A stretch of DNA of 64,000 bases from the NCBI GenBank assembly GCA_934635385.1, contig CAKTZI010000003.1, forward strand, positions 85,932 to 149,931, written 5' to 3'. The stretch comes from an uncultured Kiritimatiellota bacterium (GTDB taxonomy: Bacteria > Verrucomicrobiota > Kiritimatiellia > RFP12 > UBA1067). The notes under the pieces are model-generated. The model had not been told where the DNA came from. It was given only the letters and a program-made list of their open reading frames with translations, and made no database searches. This document shows positions 54,841-61,448 of this stretch, piece after piece. The position numbers and the translations under genes were made by a program. Within the stretch, counting starts at the first letter, position 1. Each line of letters begins with the position of its first letter.

Positions 54841-55941
54841 ATGTTTATCTACGAGGAGCAGAATTGGCCGACGTTCAGTTGGGATGCCTCCCGTTTGGAA
54901 GGCGTCTTGTCATGTGCCGTCTTTCATGAAGGGCAGCTGTTGGGTCGGTTGCAGGACATCGGATTTGAGACACAACGGCAGGCTTCCTGTGCGATCGCCG
55001 CGCAAGAGCTTGTCGCCTCCCATGCCATCGAGGGTGAGAGGCTGGACGCGGAATCGGTACGTTCGAGCGTGGCGCGGCACTTGGATGTGGCAGTGGCATC
55101 ATCGGCAAATGCCGATCACCGAAGTGATGCCTTGGCGGAGATGCTGCTGGACGCGACGCAAAATGCCGCCGAGCCCGTGACGCTGGCACGACTTTGCGCG
55201 TGGCACAGTTGCCTGTTTCCGACGGGATTCAGCGGCATGACGAAGATTTCCGTGGGGAAGCTGCGGACGGATTGCGATGGGCCGATGCTAGTGATCTCGC
55301 GCGGAAAACCGCTGCCGCGCATCCATTTCAGGGCGCCGCCCGCCGAACGTCTGCCGCATGAAATGGTGCGCTTCCTGTCGTGGTTCAATGCGGACGCACA
55401 TGAGACGCCGCTCTTCATACGAGCCGGGTTGGCCCATCTCTGGTTTCTGACGCTTCATCCGTTTGACGACGGGAATGGACGTTTGGCTCGTCTGCTGACG
55501 GATTCGCTTATCGCGCGTGGCGAGAACATGCCGTTCCGTTTCTATTCGGTTTCGGATGAGATCTGCCGACAGAAAAGCGAGTATTATCTTCGGTTGGAAC
55601 GCGCACAGCGGTCTGGGCTGGATGTCACGCCTTGGCTGGCATGGTTCATCCAGGTGGTAGACCAGTCAATCGCCGCGTCAGACTCGACTCTGAGGCGATT
55701 GCTGGAGAAGACGCGGTTCTGGCGGCACTATTCGACAGCGGCGTTGAATGCACGGCAAGTTCAGCTGCTCAATCGGCTTTGGGATGGCTTCGAGGGAAAC
55801 ATGACGTCATCCAAGTGGGCGAAGATCGGAAAATGTTCTCAGGATACGGCGACCCGTGAACTGTCCGAACTGGTGTCGTGCGGCGCACTTCAACGAGTCG
55901 GACAGGGACGGTCGACGCATTATGTCTTGGGGATTGTGTAG
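54841..55941 (+). CDS. Fic-domain AMP-transferase with DUF4172-like N-terminus and winged helix
   Basis: 366 residues. The N-terminal DUF4172-type segment is FIYEEQNWPTFSWD. The self-inhibitory motif S60-HAI-E64-G65 matches S/TxxxE-G/N of class II Fic proteins. The catalytic core has HPFDDGNGRLARLL with His206. The C-terminal ~70 residues form a winged-helix domain (KIGKCSQDTATRELSELVSCGALQRVGQGRSTHYVL) able to bind DNA. Fic proteins attach AMP to target proteins and are often toxins or stress regulators. The three-half-site operator over its promoter suggests that it represses its own gene. Confidence 0.92.
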   Translation: MFIYEEQNWPTFSWDASRLEGVLSCAVFHEGQLLGRLQDIGFETQRQASCAIAAQELVASHAIEGERLDAESVRSSVARHLDVAVASSANADHRSDALAEMLLDATQNAAEPVTLARLCAWHSCLFPTGFSGMTKISVGKLRTDCDGPMLVISRGKPLPRIHFRAPPAERLPHEMVRFLSWFNADAHETPLFIRAGLAHLWFLTLHPFDDGNGRLARLLTDSLIARGENMPFRFYSVSDEICRQKSEYYLRLERAQRSGLDVTPWLAWFIQVVDQSIAASDSTLRRLLEKTRFWRHYSTAALNARQVQLLNRLWDGFEGNMTSSKWAKIGKCSQDTATRELSELVSCGALQRVGQGRSTHYVLGIV

Positions 55942-55986
55942 CACAGTGAGGCGCATGATTTGCCGAGACATCGTATAGCAGTCAGT

Positions 55987-56022
55987 CCCTATTCTCACTT
56001 TTTTAAAAAAGTGAGAATAGGG
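55987..56022. terminator. Perfect 36-bp palindrome between convergent genes
   Basis: An uninterrupted palindrome with half-site CCCTATTCTCACTTTTTT and its exact complement, lying between the end of the Fic gene and the end of the minus-strand SUMF1-domain gene. It could stop transcription from both sides, although the T-run is inside the stem rather than after it. Confidence 0.55.
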
Positions 56023-56039
56023 GTGGAGAGGGTGATCCG

Positions 56040-56996
56040 TCACCGGGTCACCTTCACGACGCGGAAGCCGACGTCGGGATGTCCGGCGGATTCTTTGCGC
56101 GCGAACGTGCGGCATTCGGTGCGGCAGTCCGTGCGCGGCGTCGACCATGCGCCGCCCTTGACCGCACGGCGTCCGGCGCCTCGCTTCGTCGAAGTCCACT
56201 CCCAGCAGTTGCCCCACATGTCGATCGCGCCGCACGCCGCCAACGTCTGCGCGTGTGCCGTGACGGCGGACAGCGCGCCGTCCTCGCCCTTCGCGTTGTT
56301 GAAGTCGGCGTCCTTCGGCATGTGCCCCGCCGCAATCTCCCATTCCTCCTCCGTCGGCAGGCGGTAGGTCGCGCCGCCGTCGCGGGCCGTCAGCCAGCCG
56401 CAGTAGGCGAGCGCGTCCCGGTACGAAACGCCGACGGCCGGCTTGTCGTCCGCGAGCGGCCAGTCGGGCTTGAACTTCGCGTACTCGGCGTTCGTCACCT
56501 CCGTGTGGGCAATGAAGACGTTCGCGCCGCCGCCGATGAGCGGATGGTAGCCGTCCTGCGCCTCGCGCGCGCCGGGACGGAGGCGCGGGTCGGTGAAGCG
56601 GCGCATCGAGCGGGCGACGCGGTTCTCCTTGTCCGCGATGACCTCACGGACGATCTCCTCCATCTCCTTGATCTTGGATTCATGCCGTGCCGTCTTCTTC
56701 AGCTCTTCGAGCTTCGCCTTCTTGCGCGCGATCACCTTGTCGTAGTTTTCGCGCACCTTCTTCTCCAGCGCGGCGCGGTTCGCGTCGGACGGATCGCGGC
56801 GATAGGCCGAGATGAGCCGCTTCGTCGCCTCGTCGAGCGTCGGACGTTCCTTTTCGACGGTCGTGGAGAACTTGTGAAGTTTTGCGCCCTCGGCGGGCGT
56901 ACGGCGCGGTGGACGGTCGGGGCGTGCGGCAAAGGCGGCAAGGCCCGTAAGCGTGACGGCCAATGCGGTGGCGGCGAATCTGGTTTTCGTGTTCAT
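56040..56996 (-). CDS. Secreted SUMF1/formylglycine-generating-enzyme-domain protein
   Basis: 318 residues. Signal peptide (NTKTRFAATALAVTLTGLAAFA), a long charged coiled segment (residues ~35-125), then the FGE-sulfatase fold: TEVTNAEYAKFKPDWP, GVSYRDALAYCGWLT, YRLPTEEEWEIAAG, DMWGNCWEWTST, RAVKGGAWSTPRTDCR and GFRVVK. Many PVC proteins with this fold are not true sulfatase activators but sugar- or protein-binding. Start ATG 56996 is preceded by GAAAGGAAC. It is divergent from an ECF sigma gene, which could be its regulator. Confidence 0.88.
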   Translation of the reverse strand: MNTKTRFAATALAVTLTGLAAFAARPDRPPRRTPAEGAKLHKFSTTVEKERPTLDEATKRLISAYRRDPSDANRAALEKKVRENYDKVIARKKAKLEELKKTARHESKIKEMEEIVREVIADKENRVARSMRRFTDPRLRPGAREAQDGYHPLIGGGANVFIAHTEVTNAEYAKFKPDWPLADDKPAVGVSYRDALAYCGWLTARDGGATYRLPTEEEWEIAAGHMPKDADFNNAKGEDGALSAVTAHAQTLAACGAIDMWGNCWEWTSTKRGAGRRAVKGGAWSTPRTDCRTECRTFARKESAGHPDVGFRVVKVTR

Positions 56997-57125
56997 GTTC
57001 GTGTTCCTTTCGGATGTGCTTGATGTGTTCTTGTGCCGGACGGAAGCCCTGTGCCTCCGCCCCCACACACCTAAGAACGCATCCGTCGCCGAAAATCTAC
57101 ACAAAACCATTCCGCCAAAATTTGG

Positions 57126-57131
57126 TACAAT
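57126..57131 (+). promoter_or_regulatory. Extended -10 of the ECF sigma gene
   Basis: TGG-TACAAT, 8 nt before ATG 57140, predicting a leaderless message. Confidence 0.6.
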
Positions 57132-57139
57132 ATGCCGTG

Positions 57140-57745
57140 ATGACTGATGCGAACACAGCAACCTTGCTGGCGCGGGCGTTTATGGAGAACCGCGAACGCC
57201 TCCTCGCGCTTGCCGAGCGCAACCTGAAGCCGGTTCTGCTGAAGCGCCTCTCGCCGGAGGACGTCCTTTCCGCGACCTATGAGGCGTGTGCAAAGCGGCT
57301 CGCCTACTTCGCGACGCACACGGACGTGCCCGTCTACTTCAAGTTGCGGACGCTCCTGTTCCAGACGTTGGCCGACCTCGAACGCAAGAACCTTGGCGCC
57401 GACGCACGTGATGCCTACCGCGAAGTGTCCGTCGCCGATGCGCCGGACGAGACGGTTGTCGGCGGTCTCAACTGGGGTCAGTTTGCCGCCGCCGTCACGT
57501 CGCCCGCCTCGTGTGTCGACCGCGATGAACGTCACAAGTTCCTTTGTGCCGCGCTGGATGCGCTCTCCGCCGCCGACCGCCAGATTCTCATCCTCCGCCA
57601 TTTCGACGGCCTTGGCAATGGCGACTGTGCCGCCATCCTCGGCATCGAGCCCAAGGCCGCGTCCATCCGCCACGTGCGTGCCCTCGAACGCCTCCAGCGC
57701 AAGCTCATGGAAGTCTCGTGCTTTCGTGGAACGGCAAGAAGATAG
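57140..57745 (+). CDS. ECF-type RNA polymerase sigma factor
   Basis: 201 residues. Region 2-like RLSPEDVLSATYEACAKRLAYFATH and region 4-like DALSAADRQILILRHFDGLGNGDCAAILGIEPKAASIRHVRALERLQRKL, joined by a short linker. These are the two domains of extracytoplasmic-function sigma factors. The DGLGNGDCAAILGI helix-turn-helix resembles the Planctomycetes/Verrucomicrobia ECF groups. No anti-sigma gene is adjacent; the divergent secreted SUMF1-domain gene is a possible target. Confidence 0.85.
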   Translation: MTDANTATLLARAFMENRERLLALAERNLKPVLLKRLSPEDVLSATYEACAKRLAYFATHTDVPVYFKLRTLLFQTLADLERKNLGADARDAYREVSVADAPDETVVGGLNWGQFAAAVTSPASCVDRDERHKFLCAALDALSAADRQILILRHFDGLGNGDCAAILGIEPKAASIRHVRALERLQRKLMEVSCFRGTARR

Positions 57746-57818
57746 TTAGCGGCGTGGCAAATCTTTCGCGTTCACACAGATAGACTTTGAGAACGCATAG
57801 TTTTTCTTCGCGTGGCCA

Positions 57819-57847
57819 TTGATTTATCGCAGCGAATATGCTAAAAT
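57819..57847 (+). promoter_or_regulatory. Promoter of the HTH-helicase-methyltransferase operon
   Basis: -35 TTGATT (57819-57824), 17-nt spacer, extended -10 TGC-TAAAAT (57842-57847). The sequence is more AT-rich than surrounding promoters. Confidence 0.7.
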
Positions 57848-57886
57848 ATTCAATTAAATCCTTCGAGGAAGAGAAAACGATTAGTC

Positions 57887-58111
57887 ATGGCATTGAGCTA
57901 CAAGAAACTCTGGAAGTTGCTAATAGACCGCGACATGACACGCTCCGACTTGCATGGCATGACGGGCGTGTCTGCCGCCACATTTGCCAAAATGACAAAG
58001 GGCGAATGCATTGCATCGTCCATCATAGACCGTATTTGCACCTCGTTGAAATGCGATGTTGGCGACATAATGGAAGTAGTACCAGACAAGAATGCGGAGA
58101 AAATTCGATGA
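57887..58111 (+). CDS. Small Cro/C1-type HTH protein
   Basis: 74 residues: LSYKKLWKLLIDRDMTRSDLHGMTGVSAATFAKMTKGECIASSIIDRICTSLKCDVGDIME, a Cro/C1-type helix-turn-helix of the HTH_26 kind. It leads the operon with the helicase and methyltransferase and probably plays the control-protein role found in many restriction-modification operons, timing nuclease and methylase expression. The next gene starts 46 nt downstream. Confidence 0.85.
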   Translation: MALSYKKLWKLLIDRDMTRSDLHGMTGVSAATFAKMTKGECIASSIIDRICTSLKCDVGDIMEVVPDKNAEKIR

Positions 58112-58157
58112 AAAGCCGCATTGGGAAGTTTCCCAATAAGCAAGCACAAGGGGATTT

Positions 58158-61100
58158 ATGGCCACAAAGTTCTTCAACAACGAAAATGGCGATACGCTTT
58201 TCGCCAAACTGAAAGGCATTGCCGAAGGTATGGACGTGAACTTCCATACCTTTCAGGCCGTCTCAGGGTATTTCCGTTCGTCAGGATACTTCAAGTTGCG
58301 ACAGGAGTTGAAGAATACTCAGAAGATTCAGGTGCTCGTCGGCATCAACATCGATGACGTGTTCAGAAAGTCCCGGCGGGAGGGGATGATGTTTCTTGGC
58401 GACAAGGAGGATGCAAAACGACAGTACACCCAGGGATTCATCGACGATATACGCTCCGCCGGTTACACGAAGGAGATCGAGGAGGGCATCCTACAGCTCT
58501 GTGATGACGTCGTGTCCGGAAAACTTGAGCTGCGCCTGCACACAAGCCACAACCTCCACGCGAAATTCTATCTTTGCCTTCCGGAGAACCACGGTCCTAA
58601 CACGGATGGCTGGGTTATCATGGGTTCATCAAACCTTACCGATTCAGGTCTCGGCACATCGCCGTCGCCACGCTACGAGTTGAACGTCGCGATGAAGGAC
58701 TATGACGACGTCGCCTATTGCAAGGCCGAGTTTGATCGTCTCTGGGCCGAAGGAGTTCCTGTTACGGATGAAGACATCGCAAAGGCAAGAAGACAAACGC
58801 ATCTTGGGACAGCGCCTACGCCGTTTGAACTCTTCATGCGAGTCTTGATTGACATATTCGGCGAACAGGCGGAAGACGATTTCTCGATGGAGCTTCCTCC
58901 TGGCGTCATGGACTTGAAGTATCAGCGCGATGCCGTCATACAGGGCTACCAGATGCTTTGTCGTTATGGCGGATTCTTTCTCTCTGATGTGGTCGGGCTC
59001 GGCAAGACCGTTGTAGCCACAATGATTGCCAGACGGTTTGCGGAGGCAAACGGTGGCAACACAAGGGTTCTCGTCGTGCATCCGCCGGCCGTGGAACAGA
59101 ACTGGAAAGAAACATTCAAGACGTTTGGCCTTTCCCGTCGGACACAATTCGTCTCGTCCGGTTCGCTTCACAAGGTGTTGGGTGGGTTGGAGAATTACCG
59201 TTCAAAGGAGGAGTTCGACCTTATCATAGTCGATGAGTCCCATAACTTCCGCAATTCCTCGACGAACGCATTTGATCAGCTTCAGCGAATCTGCAAGTCC
59301 CCGCGTCCACAGGGCGGACTCGTTCCGGGAAACGGCAAGAAGGTCATGCTGCTCTCTGCCACGCCACTCAACAATGGCCCTGCCGATCTGCTGAACCAGA
59401 TTCTTCTTTTCCAGGATGCCCGTCGCTCGACGATCGACGGCATACCAAGCGTGACGGCGTATTTTGCACCGCACATCGCGGCATACAAGCGAATGATGCG
59501 CGAACGGCAGAATGGCGGCACGAGCGTGGAAGCCGTTGACGCACTCTACGCAAAGATTCAACGGGATGTCCTTGAAAAGATCACAATCCGCAGGACAAGA
59601 TCGAACATCGCAAACGAGCCGGACTACGCCGCCGACCTTGCCGCGCAGGGGATCTCCTTCCCCAAAGTCGGTCAACCTCACGAAATAGTCTACTACCTTG
59701 ACGACAGCCTTGACGCCCTCTTCTGGGACACCCTTGACAAGCTCCAGACAAGGATCGCGTACGCAAGATATCGCGCCATAGAGTTCCTTGCGAATCCAGA
59801 GGACGCTGCCAGATACGGAAACGCCGTCCATGTGGCGCAGACGCTCGCCGGCGTGTACAGGGTACACATGGTCAAGCGTCTTGAGTCGAGCTTCTTTGCG
59901 TTCAAGAAGTCTGTCGAGACCCTTCTGCGCATAACGAACGACATGCTGTCCATGTTGGCGGCCGACAGGGTTCTCATCATCCCTGACATCGACGTGACCG
60001 ACTATCTTGAAAAGGGAAGAAGCCTTGACGAGATACTGGACTACGCCCGCGAGCGCGGTCTTGAGAGCGCGGCATTCCCTGCAAGCGCATTTCGCCCCGA
60101 CTTCCGTGCCCTGTTGGAATCTGACAGAGACTTGCTCGCGCGAATGCAGGACGAATGGGCGTTGATTGACTACGATCCAAAATTCGATGCGTTCAGGAGC
60201 ATCCTTCGCGGGGAGCTGTTCGGGAAGACGCTCAATCCCACGGGCAAGCTTGTCGTGTTCTCCGAGAGCGTTGACACGCTCACCTACCTTAAGGACAAGA
60301 TGACGGAACAGCTTGGGCGTTCCGACATCCTGCTTGTGTCCGCCACGAACCGTGACCGCTTGGCCAAGCAGATCCGCGCTTCATTCGACGCCAATGCGCC
60401 TGAAAAGTCCGATGCATTTAACATCATCCTTGCTTCCGATGTCCTTGCCGAAGGCATAAACCTCCATCGTGCAAACGTCATTGTAAACTATGATACGCCC
60501 TGGAACGCAACGCGGCTCATGCAGCGTATCGGGCGCGTCAACCGCATCGGCTCCACCGCCGGATCGATACACAACTACATGTTCCATCCCTCGAAGCAGG
60601 GAAATGCGGCCATCGGTCTCTACCAAAATTCGGTCATCAAGCTGCAGGGCTTCCATTCGGCGCTCGGTGAGGACGCCAAGGTGTTCTCCCACGACGAGAT
60701 GCTGCGGACGTTTAGGCTTTTCGACGCGGACATCAAGGATTCGGTCGATGAGGCGTTGCGCTATTTGCGCATGGTGAGGGCATTTCGTGCCGCAGACCCC
60801 ACAGGCTATGCGCGCGTGAAGAACCTGCCGATGAAGTGCAGGGCCGCGCGCAAGGGCAACCATGCGCTCACGGTCGCCTATCTGGCCGCTGGTGGGCAAC
60901 GCGCCTATTATGCCGTGAAGGATGGCCGCGCCGCCGACATTGGCTGCTTGGACGCGCTTAAGCTGCTTGAAGCATCGGCGAATGAACGTGCACTGGACTG
61001 GACTGCCGAAACGCTTGGCCGCAACTACAGCGAAGTCTCTGCCGCCATGGATGCCTTTATGGGCGTGTCGCAGTCCTCGACGCCCGTTTCAGAGCCAACC

Positions 61101-61448
61101 GCGCCCGCCACCGCCGCAAACAACAAGATCGTAGCCTCAGCCCTGCGATTCATCCGAGACTGTTCGCGTTGGGTGTCGCAAGGTCGCTTGGAGGGTTCGC
61201 TAACCCCTGCTCTTGAACGTCTGGGCAAAACCATCGTTGCGGGGTCTTTCGTGCAATTGGAACGTTCGGTCAGCGACCTCGCGCGGACATACCGCAACAT
61301 CATCGCCCCTGACGCGGCGCAGAGCGCGGACATCGCCGCGCGCCTCCGCGAACTGCATAATACATACTGTGGCGCGGTCGCGACAAGCGCGACCCTCCCT
61401 GTCGCCGATGCTCCGACACTCATCGTCAGTGAAACCTTTACGGCATGA
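58158..61448 (+). CDS. PLD-nuclease/SNF2 helicase fusion protein
   Basis: 1096 residues. Residues ~1-200 are a phospholipase-D-like nuclease domain with one HKD-type motif (HNLHAKFYL, His134, Lys136; GSSNLTDSGL). Residues ~255-800 are an SNF2/superfamily 2 helicase: Walker A DVVGLGKT (Lys283), DESH box VDESHNF (Asp359, Glu360), LSATPLNN, and the second RecA lobe with VFSESVDTL, DVLAEGINLHRAN and QRIGRVNRIGS. The C-terminal ~250 residues are unassigned. A single HKD motif implies dimer formation for cleavage. It is coupled to the methyltransferase gene by an ATGA overlap at 61445-61448, so it is probably the nuclease-translocase part of a restriction-like defence system. Confidence 0.88.
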   Translation: MATKFFNNENGDTLFAKLKGIAEGMDVNFHTFQAVSGYFRSSGYFKLRQELKNTQKIQVLVGINIDDVFRKSRREGMMFLGDKEDAKRQYTQGFIDDIRSAGYTKEIEEGILQLCDDVVSGKLELRLHTSHNLHAKFYLCLPENHGPNTDGWVIMGSSNLTDSGLGTSPSPRYELNVAMKDYDDVAYCKAEFDRLWAEGVPVTDEDIAKARRQTHLGTAPTPFELFMRVLIDIFGEQAEDDFSMELPPGVMDLKYQRDAVIQGYQMLCRYGGFFLSDVVGLGKTVVATMIARRFAEANGGNTRVLVVHPPAVEQNWKETFKTFGLSRRTQFVSSGSLHKVLGGLENYRSKEEFDLIIVDESHNFRNSSTNAFDQLQRICKSPRPQGGLVPGNGKKVMLLSATPLNNGPADLLNQILLFQDARRSTIDGIPSVTAYFAPHIAAYKRMMRERQNGGTSVEAVDALYAKIQRDVLEKITIRRTRSNIANEPDYAADLAAQGISFPKVGQPHEIVYYLDDSLDALFWDTLDKLQTRIAYARYRAIEFLANPEDAARYGNAVHVAQTLAGVYRVHMVKRLESSFFAFKKSVETLLRITNDMLSMLAADRVLIIPDIDVTDYLEKGRSLDEILDYARERGLESAAFPASAFRPDFRALLESDRDLLARMQDEWALIDYDPKFDAFRSILRGELFGKTLNPTGKLVVFSESVDTLTYLKDKMTEQLGRSDILLVSATNRDRLAKQIRASFDANAPEKSDAFNIILASDVLAEGINLHRANVIVNYDTPWNATRLMQRIGRVNRIGSTAGSIHNYMFHPSKQGNAAIGLYQNSVIKLQGFHSALGEDAKVFSHDEMLRTFRLFDADIKDSVDEALRYLRMVRAFRAADPTGYARVKNLPMKCRAARKGNHALTVAYLAAGGQRAYYAVKDGRAADIGCLDALKLLEASANERALDWTAETLGRNYSEVSAAMDAFMGVSQSSTPVSEPTAPATAANNKIVASALRFIRDCSRWVSQGRLEGSLTPALERLGKTIVAGSFVQLERSVSDLARTYRNIIAPDAAQSADIAARLRELHNTYCGAVATSATLPVADAPTLIVSETFTA

